A stretch of 64,000 nt of DNA from Candidatus Kaistella beijingensis (GTDB taxonomy: Bacteria > Bacteroidota > Bacteroidia > Flavobacteriales > Weeksellaceae), in NCBI RefSeq assembly GCF_020084865.1, contig NZ_CP071953.1, forward strand, positions 2,108,001 through 2,172,000. Direction: 5' to 3'. The translations under genes and the position numbers were made by a program. Positions within the stretch are counted from its first letter, which is position 1; every line of letters starts with the position of its first letter. Positions 52,454 through 60,272 of this stretch are shown here, piece after piece. The notes under the pieces were generated by a model. The model made no database searches. It saw only the letters and a list, made by a program, of their open reading frames with translations, and was not told the DNA's origin.

Positions 52454-52493
52454 TGTAAAACTTGTAAACCTATTTTAGGATTAGTCATAATGG

Positions 52494-52556
52494 CTTCGAC
52501 AGGCTCAGCCTGACAAGCATTTAGTATTAGAATTGTCACACTGAGCGGAGTCTAAG
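52494..52556. repeat. Bacteroidota dispersed palindromic repeat upstream of thrA
   Basis: CTTCGACAGGCTCAGCCTGACA at its left and the near complement at its right (TGTCACACTGAGCGGAG, then TCTAAG) form an imperfect inverted repeat. I know this sequence type as widely scattered in Bacteroidota intergenic DNA. It separates the IS from thrA. Confidence 0.65.
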
Positions 52557-52582
52557 TGTTTAAAAAATAAGAATATCAAATA

Positions 52583-55027
52583 ATGAAAATTTTAAAATTT
52601 GGGGGAACTTCGGTTGGAAGTGTAGAAGCATTGAGAAATGTAAAATCAATCATTGAGAAAGAATTTAATAAAAACAAACCTTTAATCGTTGTTTGTTCCG
52701 CTTTGTCAGGAATCACGAATGCGCTTTTATCGGCGTCGCAAAAAGCTTTAAAACAAAACGATTTTTCTGAAATCTTGAAAGCGGCTGAAGAAAAGCATTA
52801 TCAGATTATTTCAGAATTGTTGCCAAGAACGGCACAGAATCCATTATTAATGATGGTAAAAGTAAGTTTCAATGAGATTGAAGATGTTTTATTCAGCGTT
52901 AAAAATCTAGGTGAATTATCAGACAGAATCAAAGATAGACTGCTTTCTTATGGAGAACAGATGTCGAGTAAGATTGTTTCTGCTTTTCTTCAATCTGAAG
53001 GTTTTCCTGCAGTTTTCCAAGATTCAAGAAAGTTAATTGCAACAGATTCTCACTTCGGAAATGCGAATGTCGATTCTAGAAAAACCAATGAAAACCTTAA
53101 AAACTGGAAACTGGAAAATCAAATTTATGTAGTAACAGGTTTTATCGCCAAAGATAAAAATGATGATACCACAACTTTGGGTAGAGGAGGTTCAGATTAC
53201 ACCGCAGCAATTCTCGGTTCAGGTTTAAAAGCGGAGGAAATCCAAATTTGGACAGACGTTGACGGTTTCTTAACCGCTGACCCAAGATTAGTAAAGAATG
53301 CATTTTCTCAATCCGAATTGAGTTATCAGGAAGCAATGGAAATGTCGTATTTCGGTGCAAAAGTGATTTATCCTCCAACAATGATTCCTGCTATTGAAAG
53401 CCAAATTCCGATTTACATTAAAAATACTTTTAAGCCGGAAAGTCAAGGAACTTTGATTCATCAGAAATCTGAAATTTCAAAAGGTCTTATCAAAGGAATT
53501 GTTTCTATCGAGAAAACCTGCCTCATTAATATTACTGGAAATGGGATGATTGGGATGAAAGGTTTCAGTGGAAGATTGTTCAATGCTTTGGCGAGATATG
53601 AGGTCAATGTAATCCTCATTACGCAGGCAAGTTCTGAACATAGTATTTCGTTTGTCGTTGCTTTTGATGACGAGAAAAAAGCGAAAACGGCAATCTATGA
53701 AGAATTTGATTTCGAAATCAGTTCCAACAAAATCGATGAACCGCAGTTCGATAATGAGCTAAGTATTCTTTCTGTCGTTGGCGAGAATATGAAAAAAACG
53801 AGAGGAATAAGCGGGAAGTTTTTTAGTGCTTTGGGCAAGAACGGAATCAATATTATTGCCATTGCGCAAGGTTCATCTGAGCTCAATATTTCTGCTGTGA
53901 TTGAAAGAAATGAACTTTCAAAAGCACTGAATGTTGTTCACGATTCGTTGTTACTTTCACCGGTTAAAACCTTCAATGTGATGTTTGCAGGAACAGGAAA
54001 TATCGGGAAAGAATTGTTCCGACAATTGGAAAGAGAACAGAGAAATCTCGAAGAAAATCATCAGATTAAAATCAATGTTGTAGGAATTACTAACAGTCGG
54101 GAAATGAAAATTTTCGATAATCCTGAATCTGATTTTGATTTAAATAATATTTTTAATACTAATTTACAAAAATCAGATTTGAAAGAATTTATAAATTCGA
54201 TTTCAAATAAAAATTTACCTAATTTGGTTTTTGTAGACAATACTTCCAGCGAAGATGTTGTTGCAGAATATTCATTGTTATTCAATAATAATATCTCAAT
54301 TGTAACTTGTAACAAAAAAGGAAATTCTTCGTCTTACGAACAATACAGTAAGTTCAAAAGATTGGCAAAAAAGAACAATGTGAGTTTCTTATATGAGACT
54401 AACGTTGGAGCTGGTCTTCCAATTATCAAAACCTTAAATGACCTTTGGATTTCCGGTGACGAAATTCTGAAAATCGAAGCGATTTTGTCAGGAACAATTT
54501 CTTATATTTTCAATAATTACGTCGGTGATAAAACTTTTGCTGAGGTTGTAAGAACGGCACAAGAATTAGGTTACACAGAACCAGATCCGAGAGACGATTT
54601 GAACGCAATGGATTTCTCCAGAAAAATGCTGATTCTTGGAAGAGAAATCGGATTACCGTTGGAAATGTCAAATGTCAATATCAAAGATTTCCTTCCAGAA
54701 GCTTGTCTCAAAGCAGAATCAATTCCTGCCTTCTACGAAGAGCTGGAAAAACACGAACCTTACTTTTCATCATTCAAAAATGAAGCAGAAAATTCCGGAA
54801 GAAAATTGAGATTAATTGGTGTTCTTGAAGATGGAAAAATCAACATAGAATTTCAGATTGTAGATGCTAATCATCCGTTTTTCGGATTGTCAGGAAGTGA
54901 TAATATCATTTCGTTCACAACATCAAGATACAAAAATACGCCGTTAGTTGTAAAAGGTCCGGGCGCAGGTGCAGAAGTTACAGCCGCTGGAGTTTTTGCA
55001 GATTTAGTAAGAGTTACAGCTCAATAA
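52583..55027 (+). CDS. thrA: Bifunctional aspartokinase / homoserine dehydrogenase
   Basis: Catalyses the first and third steps of threonine synthesis. The 814-residue protein has an aspartokinase domain (MKILKFGGTSVGSVEAL, TLGRGGSDYTAAILG, IQIWTDVDGFLTADPR), two ACT regulatory units in the middle (LINITGNGMIGMKG, then LSILSVVGENMKKTRGISGK) and a homoserine dehydrogenase domain with NAD site VMFAGTGNIGKELFRQ and catalytic region GAGLPIIKTLND, ending GPGAGAEVTAAGVFADLVRV. Threonine feedback through the ACT units is expected. The gene leads thrABC. No TAnnTTTG box exists in the 95 bp between the IS and the ATG. Confidence 0.95.
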   Translation: MKILKFGGTSVGSVEALRNVKSIIEKEFNKNKPLIVVCSALSGITNALLSASQKALKQNDFSEILKAAEEKHYQIISELLPRTAQNPLLMMVKVSFNEIEDVLFSVKNLGELSDRIKDRLLSYGEQMSSKIVSAFLQSEGFPAVFQDSRKLIATDSHFGNANVDSRKTNENLKNWKLENQIYVVTGFIAKDKNDDTTTLGRGGSDYTAAILGSGLKAEEIQIWTDVDGFLTADPRLVKNAFSQSELSYQEAMEMSYFGAKVIYPPTMIPAIESQIPIYIKNTFKPESQGTLIHQKSEISKGLIKGIVSIEKTCLINITGNGMIGMKGFSGRLFNALARYEVNVILITQASSEHSISFVVAFDDEKKAKTAIYEEFDFEISSNKIDEPQFDNELSILSVVGENMKKTRGISGKFFSALGKNGINIIAIAQGSSELNISAVIERNELSKALNVVHDSLLLSPVKTFNVMFAGTGNIGKELFRQLEREQRNLEENHQIKINVVGITNSREMKIFDNPESDFDLNNIFNTNLQKSDLKEFINSISNKNLPNLVFVDNTSSEDVVAEYSLLFNNNISIVTCNKKGNSSSYEQYSKFKRLAKKNNVSFLYETNVGAGLPIIKTLNDLWISGDEILKIEAILSGTISYIFNNYVGDKTFAEVVRTAQELGYTEPDPRDDLNAMDFSRKMLILGREIGLPLEMSNVNIKDFLPEACLKAESIPAFYEELEKHEPYFSSFKNEAENSGRKLRLIGVLEDGKINIEFQIVDANHPFFGLSGSDNIISFTTSRYKNTPLVVKGPGAGAEVTAAGVFADLVRVTAQ

Positions 55028-55029
55028 TA

Positions 55030-55104
55030 ATTGTTAATGATTAATTATCAATGATTAATTTTTAACACCAATCAATTAACAATTTACCATTAACAATTAA
55101 TAAT
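55030..55104. repeat. Inverted pair of 7-bp arrays between thrA and thrB
   Basis: Five heptamers at 55030-55064 (ATTGTTA, ATGATTA twice, ATTATCA, ATTTTTA) and five of the opposite sense at 55070-55104 (TAACAAT twice, AATCAAT, TTACCAT, TAATAAT). ATTGTTA and TAACAAT are exact complements. The array begins three bases after the thrA stop and ends five bases before the thrB ATG. Confidence 0.75.
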
Positions 55105-55109
55105 TAAAA

Positions 55110-56036
55110 ATGGATTCTATAAAAGTTTTTGCTCCGGCTACAGTTGCCAATGTTGTCTGCGGTTACGATGTTCTCGGTTTTGCAATAGAAGAACCTGGCG
55201 ATGAAATCATTTTGAAAAAAAATGATTCCCACCAAATCATCATCACAAAAATAGAAGGTGACGGCGGAAAACTTCCAAAAGACCCAAAGAAAAATGTTGT
55301 TTCACACGTCATCCGATTATTTCTGGAAAAAATCAACTCCAATCAAGGAATCGATATCGAATTATATAAAAAAATGCCACTCAACAGCGGAATGGGTTCC
55401 AGTGCAGCGAGCAGTGTTGCGGCTTTGGTTGCCATTAATGAATTGATGGGAAATCCTTATTCAAAACAAGAATTGTTGCCTCTCGCAATGGAAGGCGAAA
55501 GGATTGCCTGTGGAAATGCCCACGCCGATAATGTTGCTCCGGCACTTTTAGGCGGTTTGGTTTTGGTAAGAAGTTATGAACCTTTGGATGCGCTCAAGTT
55601 GCCTTATCCGAAAGATTTGTCAGTGGTGTCCGTTCATCCGCACGTGGATGTTCCGACAGGCGAAGCGAGGAAAATCATCAAAGAAAGAATCAGTCTCAAA
55701 TCAGCTGTTCAGCAATGGGGAAATGTCGCAGGTCTGGTCGCCGGATTTTGCACCAACGATTTGAATTTGGTGCGCCGAAGTATGGAAGATGTCATCATAG
55801 AGCCGGTTCGCGCGATGTTGATTCCATATTTTTACGAAATGAAACAGTTGGCTTTGGACAATGGCGCGATTGGTTTCGGGATTTCCGGTTCCGGTCCGTC
55901 AGTTTTTGCTTTGTGTGAAAAAAAGGAAGTTGCAGAAAAAATTTCAACTCAAATCAAAGAATTACTCAATCAAAAAAACATAGAAAGCGAAGCATTCGTC
56001 ACGAAAATCAATGACGAAGGCGCAAGAGTTATTTAA
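55110..56036 (+). CDS. thrB: Homoserine kinase
   Basis: Phosphorylates homoserine with ATP. The 308-residue GHMP-family kinase has the ATP-binding loop PLNSGMGSSAASSVAALVAI, the N-terminal motif VFAPATVANVVCGYDVLGFA and the C-terminal GFGISGSGPSVFALCE. It is full length. Second gene of thrABC; separated from both neighbours by heptamer arrays that fill the gaps. Confidence 0.95.
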   Translation: MDSIKVFAPATVANVVCGYDVLGFAIEEPGDEIILKKNDSHQIIITKIEGDGGKLPKDPKKNVVSHVIRLFLEKINSNQGIDIELYKKMPLNSGMGSSAASSVAALVAINELMGNPYSKQELLPLAMEGERIACGNAHADNVAPALLGGLVLVRSYEPLDALKLPYPKDLSVVSVHPHVDVPTGEARKIIKERISLKSAVQQWGNVAGLVAGFCTNDLNLVRRSMEDVIIEPVRAMLIPYFYEMKQLALDNGAIGFGISGSGPSVFALCEKKEVAEKISTQIKELLNQKNIESEAFVTKINDEGARVI

Positions 56037-56037
56037 A

Positions 56038-56108
56038 AGTCAGAAGTTGGAAGCAGGATGTCAGAAGTTCTTTAACATCCATCTTCCAACACCCATCATC
56101 TAACAAAT
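56038..56108. repeat. Inverted pair of 7-bp arrays between thrB and thrC
   Basis: Five heptamers at 56038-56072 (AGTCAGA, AGTTGGA, AGCAGGA, TGTCAGA, AGTTCTT) and five opposite units at 56074-56108 (AACATCC, ATCTTCC, AACACCC, ATCATCT, AACAAAT). GTTGGAAG and GGATGT in the left arm pair with ACATCC and CTTCCAAC in the right arm, so a long hairpin can form. Confidence 0.75.
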
Positions 56109-56113
56109 ATAAA

Positions 56114-57409
56114 ATGAAATATATATCAACAAGACAACAACAAGAAACCAATATAAAAACAGCTATTTTAAAAGCTTTGGCAGATGACGGCGGACTTTTT
56201 ATGCCGGAATACATTCCACAGTTAGATTCTCAATTTTTCGAAACTCTACCCAATCTTACTTTGCAGGAAATTGGTTTTCGAGTGGCAAAAGAATTTCTTG
56301 GCAGATCTATTTCTGCGGACAATTTAAAAGAAATCATTGATGAGGTTTTGAATTTCGAAATTCCAGCTGTAAAAATTTCGGAGAACATTTATTCATTAGA
56401 ATTATTCCACGGTCCAACGATGGCTTTCAAAGATGTTGGAGCGAGATTTATGGCAAGAATGATCTCTTATTTCTCGGAAGGAAAACCAATGAAAGTAATT
56501 GCTGCAACTTCCGGCGATACAGGAAGTGCTGTAGCTTCAGGATTTTTTGGAGTTCCAGGGATCGAAGTTTATATTCTTTATCCAAAGGGAAAAGTAAGTC
56601 CGTTACAGGAAAAGCAACTGACAACTTGGGGCGGAAATATCAAAGCTTTGGAAATAGACGGAACTTTTGACGATTGTCAAGCTTTGGCAAAACAGATTTT
56701 GTCCGACGAGGAACTGAATCAAAAATTTACGTTGACATCAGCAAACAGCATTAACATTGCGAGACTGATTCCACAATCATTTTATTATTTCTGGGCTTTT
56801 GCGCAATTACAAAAATTAGGAAAACCAATTGTTTTTTCTGTTCCGAGTGGGAATTTTGGAAACTTAACAGCCGGACTTTTTGCCAAGAAAATGGGATTGC
56901 CGGTTCATCAATTCATTGCTTCCACTAATGAAAATGATGTTATTCCAAAATTTTTAGAAACTGGAAATTATGAAGCAAAACCTTCCAAACAAACTATTAG
57001 CAATGCAATGGATGTTGGAAATCCAAGTAATTTTGAAAGGATGAAAAGTTTGTTTAATAATGATGTTGTAGAATTCAAGAAAGAGATTGAATCTTATTCT
57101 TTCTCCGATGAAGAAACGAAAACTACAATGCGAAATGTGAAGAAAGAATTTGATTATACTCTTGATCCACACGGCGCAGTTGCTTATCTTGGACTCGAAA
57201 AATATTTTGAAAAATCGAATGAAGATTTTATTGGTGTTTTATTAGAGACAGCTCATCCAGCGAAGTTTGTAGAAGTGGTGGAAGATGTTCTTAAAGAAGA
57301 AATTGTCATTCCGGAAAAACTAGAAGCATTTAACAAAAAAGAAAAAAAATCTGTAGGGTTTTCTGTTGATTTTGAATCCGTGAAAAAATATCTGATAGAG
57401 GAGAAATGA
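56114..57409 (+). CDS. thrC: Threonine synthase
   Basis: Converts phosphohomoserine to threonine with PLP. The 431-residue protein has the PLP lysine in LFHGPTMAFKDVGARFMAR, the cofactor loop AATSGDTGSAVASGFFG and IVFSVPSGNFGNLTAGLFA. The N-terminus KYISTRQQQETNIKTAIL is typical. Third and last gene of thrABC, with no clear terminator after it. Confidence 0.95.
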   Translation: MKYISTRQQQETNIKTAILKALADDGGLFMPEYIPQLDSQFFETLPNLTLQEIGFRVAKEFLGRSISADNLKEIIDEVLNFEIPAVKISENIYSLELFHGPTMAFKDVGARFMARMISYFSEGKPMKVIAATSGDTGSAVASGFFGVPGIEVYILYPKGKVSPLQEKQLTTWGGNIKALEIDGTFDDCQALAKQILSDEELNQKFTLTSANSINIARLIPQSFYYFWAFAQLQKLGKPIVFSVPSGNFGNLTAGLFAKKMGLPVHQFIASTNENDVIPKFLETGNYEAKPSKQTISNAMDVGNPSNFERMKSLFNNDVVEFKKEIESYSFSDEETKTTMRNVKKEFDYTLDPHGAVAYLGLEKYFEKSNEDFIGVLLETAHPAKFVEVVEDVLKEEIVIPEKLEAFNKKEKKSVGFSVDFESVKKYLIEEK

Positions 57410-57458
57410 TAATTTTTTGATTTACAGTTTCTAATCCGAAAATAAATCTTAAATGCTT

Positions 57459-58154
57459 TTATTCACACGCTTTCCAAACAGAATCATTCTGCGGAACAGG
57501 CGCAATAATTTCCAAATTTTCTTTGGTGACGGGATGAACAAATTCCAATTTTCTCGCATGAAGATGAATTCCACCATCGGGATTGGAACGCGCAGAACCA
57601 TATTTTAAATCGCCCTTTATTGGAACGCCAATCTTTGAAAGTTGCGCCCGAATTTGATGATGACGACCGGTTTCCAAATCTACTTCCAACAATTGAAAAT
57701 TATCTAAAGATTTAAGAATCTGATAATTAAGGATGGATTCTTTCGCACCTTGAGTGGGTTTTGGAAAAACAGTGGCTTTGTTCGTTTTCTCATTTTTTTG
57801 AAGATAATGAATCAGTCGCTGCCTTTGCGGTATCATTTCCTTCGCAACAACCGCCCAATATGTTTTTTTGATTTCCCGGTTTTTCACCATTTGCGTCAAT
57901 CGCGAAAGTGCTTTGGAAGTTTTGGCGTAAATCACCAATCCAGAAGTCGGTCGATCAATACGATGAACCAAGCCAAGGAAGACGTTTCCCGGTTTTTGGT
58001 CGCGTTTTTTGATGAAGTTTTTAATTAAATCGAGCAGGGAAAAATCTCCTGTTTTATCGCCTTGAACCAATTGTCCCACTTTTTTATTGATGACGATGAG
58101 GTGATTGTCTTCAAAAACGATTTGCGATTCAGAGAAGTTTTGGTGATCCTGCAT
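57459..58154 (-). CDS. RluA-family pseudouridine synthase
   Basis: A 231-residue enzyme that converts specific uridines in rRNA or tRNA to pseudouridine. The catalytic aspartate is in LVHRIDRPTSGLVIYAKT. The conserved GRHHQIRAQLSKIGVPIKGD and the closing LHARKLEFVHPVT are present. It lacks the N-terminal S4 domain of RluD-type enzymes, so it belongs to the shorter RluA/TruC-like group; the target base is not predictable. Confidence 0.9.
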   Translation of the reverse strand: MQDHQNFSESQIVFEDNHLIVINKKVGQLVQGDKTGDFSLLDLIKNFIKKRDQKPGNVFLGLVHRIDRPTSGLVIYAKTSKALSRLTQMVKNREIKKTYWAVVAKEMIPQRQRLIHYLQKNEKTNKATVFPKPTQGAKESILNYQILKSLDNFQLLEVDLETGRHHQIRAQLSKIGVPIKGDLKYGSARSNPDGGIHLHARKLEFVHPVTKENLEIIAPVPQNDSVWKACE

Positions 58155-58238
58155 GAGTTGATTTTACGCCTCAAAATTACGGTAAAATTTAAAATTTTTA
58201 GACTTCAATGTGTAAACACAAAAGTTACTGTTTTTTAA

Positions 58239-58346
58239 AGCCACGTAGGCACATAGAAAAATTGAAGGTCATAAGCTAAAGTTGAATCGAAGCTTTTGTT
58301 TTTATAGAACATGTTTTTTGCTAAAAATCCATGGGTCTATGTGGCT
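58239..58346. repeat. Inverted 8-bp-period repeat
   Basis: The left arm at 58239-58257 has CACGTAGG and CACATAGA after AGC; the right arm at 58328-58346 is its near complement (CCATGGGTCTATGTGGCT). Between them lies a smaller inverted pair, AAGCT/AGCTT. The element occupies most of the 198-bp gap after the Nudix gene. CACATAG-type repeats are, from memory, frequent between genes in this group. Confidence 0.55.
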
Positions 58347-58352
58347 GAAATC

Positions 58353-58859
58353 TCAGTAAATGTTTTCAAAGAAATATTTCTGCGAATCGAATGCAATATC
58401 TTCAATAGCAATCTCTGATTTTTTCAGCCAAAACGTTCCCGAGATTTCCGAAATTTCAAGTTTTACCTCAAATTTTTCTGAAACTTCGTATTCGTAAAAA
58501 AGGTCTAAAGTATTGTAGGGAATGTTTTTATACACATAAACATTCGGCAAACTCGCCAAATATTTTAATTTGGAAATATCGACTTCAATGTTCATTTCCT
58601 CGAAAAGTTCGCGCACGCAAGTTTGTTCCGCAGATTCTTTGGGATCTACAAATCCGCCCGCTAAATCGAGTTTTCCTTTTTTGGGTTCCTGATTTCTCTT
58701 GGTAAAAAGAATTTCATCACCACATCTTATTACAACTGCAACCGCACCTGCAACGTTGTGAAACAAAACATAATCGCAATCGCTGCAGCTCCATTTTTTT
58801 TCACCGTTCCATTGCAAAGTTTTGTGACCGCATTTTGGGCAGAATTTCAGTTCCTCCAT
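58353..58859 (-). CDS. Nudix hydrolase with N-terminal zinc ribbon
   Basis: A 168-residue hydrolase of nucleoside diphosphate-linked compounds. The N-terminal zinc ribbon has two CxxC pairs (FCPKCGH and WSCSDCDY). The Nudix box is intact: GGFVDPKESAEQTCVRELFE followed by EMNIEV, with the REL-EE glutamates. The zinc-ribbon plus Nudix layout is like NudC/NADH pyrophosphatase-related proteins, but the protein is shorter. Its ATG directly follows the xerD stop codon, with no base between. Confidence 0.9.
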   Translation of the reverse strand: MEELKFCPKCGHKTLQWNGEKKWSCSDCDYVLFHNVAGAVAVVIRCGDEILFTKRNQEPKKGKLDLAGGFVDPKESAEQTCVRELFEEMNIEVDISKLKYLASLPNVYVYKNIPYNTLDLFYEYEVSEKFEVKLEISEISGTFWLKKSEIAIEDIAFDSQKYFFENIY

Positions 58860-59765
58860 TTAGCCTTTGTTTCTTGGATGATAATTGAGGATCACATCAC
58901 GAAGTTCTTCGTTTTTCAAATGGGTGTAAATTTCAGTCGTCGTGATACTCGAATGTCCCAACATTTCCTGAATGTAGCGCAAATCTGCACCGTTTTGTAA
59001 AAGATGCGTCGCAAAAGAATGTCGGAAAGTATGCGGCGAAATCTTCTTGTTGATTCCCGCTTTTTCGGTTAATTCTTTAATGATGATGAAGACAATTACT
59101 CTCGACATCGCAGAACCGCGACTGTTCAAGAACAGGATATCCTCACATTTTTTATTGATTTTGTACTTTGAACGAACTTCGGAAATGTACTCCTTAATCA
59201 GTTTTGCCGTAAATTTTGCTAGAGGAACGTACCGTGTTTTATCGCCTTTTCCCTCAACTTTTAAGTAAAGTTCTTTGAAATTGATGTTGGAGATTTTCAA
59301 CTCGATGAGTTCAGAAACACGCAGTCCGCAACCATAAAGAACCTCAATCATACATTTGTTTCTTTTTCCCAAATCGTTGGAAACATCAATGGCGTTGATA
59401 ATTTTATCCACATCGTCGAAACTTAGGGTGTCGGGAAGATAAAGTCCGAGTTTTGGTCCTTCAAGCAAAGTTGCTGGATTATCGGAACGCACTTCATCAT
59501 CCAAAAGATATTTGAAGAACGCCTTTATGGAAGAAATCCATCTCGCCTGCGTTCGCTCGCTGAATTTTTTCTTTGAAAGCTGAAAAAGGTATTCCTGTAT
59601 ATTTTCGTAGGTAATTTCAAGTGGACCGACATTTTCCAACTCGAATTCTGCGTAATCGCGGAGTTTTCTAATGTCTCTTAAATACGCATCCAAAGTATTG
59701 TCTGAAAAGTTCCGCTCAAATTTCAGAAAGTGCTCAAAGTCTTTTATTTTTTCATCCCAAGTCAT
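58860..59765 (-). CDS. xerD: Tyrosine recombinase XerD
   Basis: Resolves chromosome dimers at the dif site together with a partner recombinase. The 301-residue protein has the N-terminal SAM-like domain (FEHFLKFERNFSDNTLDAYL) and the catalytic domain with Arg in LYGCGLRVSELIEL, HTFRHSFATHLL (His-x-x-Arg) and the nucleophile Tyr in GHSSITTTEIYTHL. It is intact and not associated with an integrative element, so it is the housekeeping recombinase. Nudix gene follows in the same transcript. Confidence 0.93.
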   Translation of the reverse strand: MTWDEKIKDFEHFLKFERNFSDNTLDAYLRDIRKLRDYAEFELENVGPLEITYENIQEYLFQLSKKKFSERTQARWISSIKAFFKYLLDDEVRSDNPATLLEGPKLGLYLPDTLSFDDVDKIINAIDVSNDLGKRNKCMIEVLYGCGLRVSELIELKISNINFKELYLKVEGKGDKTRYVPLAKFTAKLIKEYISEVRSKYKINKKCEDILFLNSRGSAMSRVIVFIIIKELTEKAGINKKISPHTFRHSFATHLLQNGADLRYIQEMLGHSSITTTEIYTHLKNEELRDVILNYHPRNKG

Positions 59766-59787
59766 GATTATTTGTGTTTTTTATTTT

Positions 59788-60213
59788 TTATAGCAACTCG
59801 GACTTTGAGATTTTTAAAACCTCAATTCCGTGATTTTTCAAAAATTCCACACCGTCAAAATCTGAATATTCATCGATGTAGACTAGTTTTTTTATTCCCG
59901 CCTGCAAAATGAGTTTGCTGCATTCTTTGCATGGCGACAAGGTTAAATATAATGTTGAATCTTTCGCCGATTGTGTAGAACCCGCTAATTTCAAAATGGC
60001 GTTCGCTTCTGCATGAAGTACGAACCAGTGCGTTTTTCCTGCTTCATCTTCGCAGCAATTTTCAAATCCTGATGGCGTTCCGTTGTACCCGTCAGAAATA
60101 ATCATTCGGTCTTTTACAATGAGCGAACCTACTTTCTTTCGTTCACAGTAGGAGAGTTTTGCCCATTCCATCGCCATTTTCAGGTAGGCTATGTCAAATT
60201 TAGTTTTAACCAA
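59788..60213 (-). CDS. dCMP deaminase family protein
   Basis: A 141-residue zinc-dependent deaminase that converts dCMP to dUMP for thymidylate synthesis. Zinc and proton-transfer residues are in VLHAEANAILKLAG (His, Glu) and LSPCKECSKLI (two Cys). Start choice is unusual. The normal N-terminus (KFDIAYLKMAMEWAKLSY) can only be reached from a TTG at 60213, because TAA stops the frame two codons upstream; the first ATG is at codon 13 and would cut into the domain. A heptamer array ends five bases before the TTG. Confidence 0.88.
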   Translation of the reverse strand: MVKTKFDIAYLKMAMEWAKLSYCERKKVGSLIVKDRMIISDGYNGTPSGFENCCEDEAGKTHWFVLHAEANAILKLAGSTQSAKDSTLYLTLSPCKECSKLILQAGIKKLVYIDEYSDFDGVEFLKNHGIEVLKISKSELL

Positions 60214-60217
60214 TTCT

Positions 60218-60266
60218 TAAATTTCGTATTTCAAATTTCGTAATTTGTACTTCTCACTTGGTAATT
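60218..60266. repeat. 7-bp tandem array before the dCMP deaminase gene
   Basis: Seven heptamers that end in TT on the plus strand: TAAATTT, CGTATTT, CAAATTT, CGTAATT, TGTACTT, CTCACTT, GGTAATT. The array fills the gap between the hydratase stop at 60273 and the TTG at 60213. Confidence 0.7.
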
Positions 60267-60272
60267 CTTCCC

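Larger units (their letters stand above)
51182..52487 (+). mobile_element. IS3-family insertion sequence, apparently intact
   Basis: A 1306-bp element. The ends are imperfect 25-bp inverted repeats at 51182-51206 and 52463-52487; both contain TCCTAAAATA and GTTTACA, and 21 of 25 positions agree. It carries two overlapping frames, orfA and orfB, with a slippery A-AAA-AAG at 51563-51569. No perfect target duplication is seen: the three flanking bases are TAT on the left and TAA on the right. It inserted between the receptor's terminator and thrA. Confidence 0.9.

Noticed and set aside
51171..52490. Target-site duplication of the IS3 element
   Set aside because: Flanking triplets TAT and TAA do not match, and no longer match is found with nearby end choices. 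The duplication may have decayed or the ends may be misplaced by a base or two.
52488..52582. Threonine leader-peptide attenuator before thrA
   Set aside because: No short frame rich in Thr/Ile codons and no terminator/antiterminator pair is visible; the gap is occupied by a dispersed repeat.
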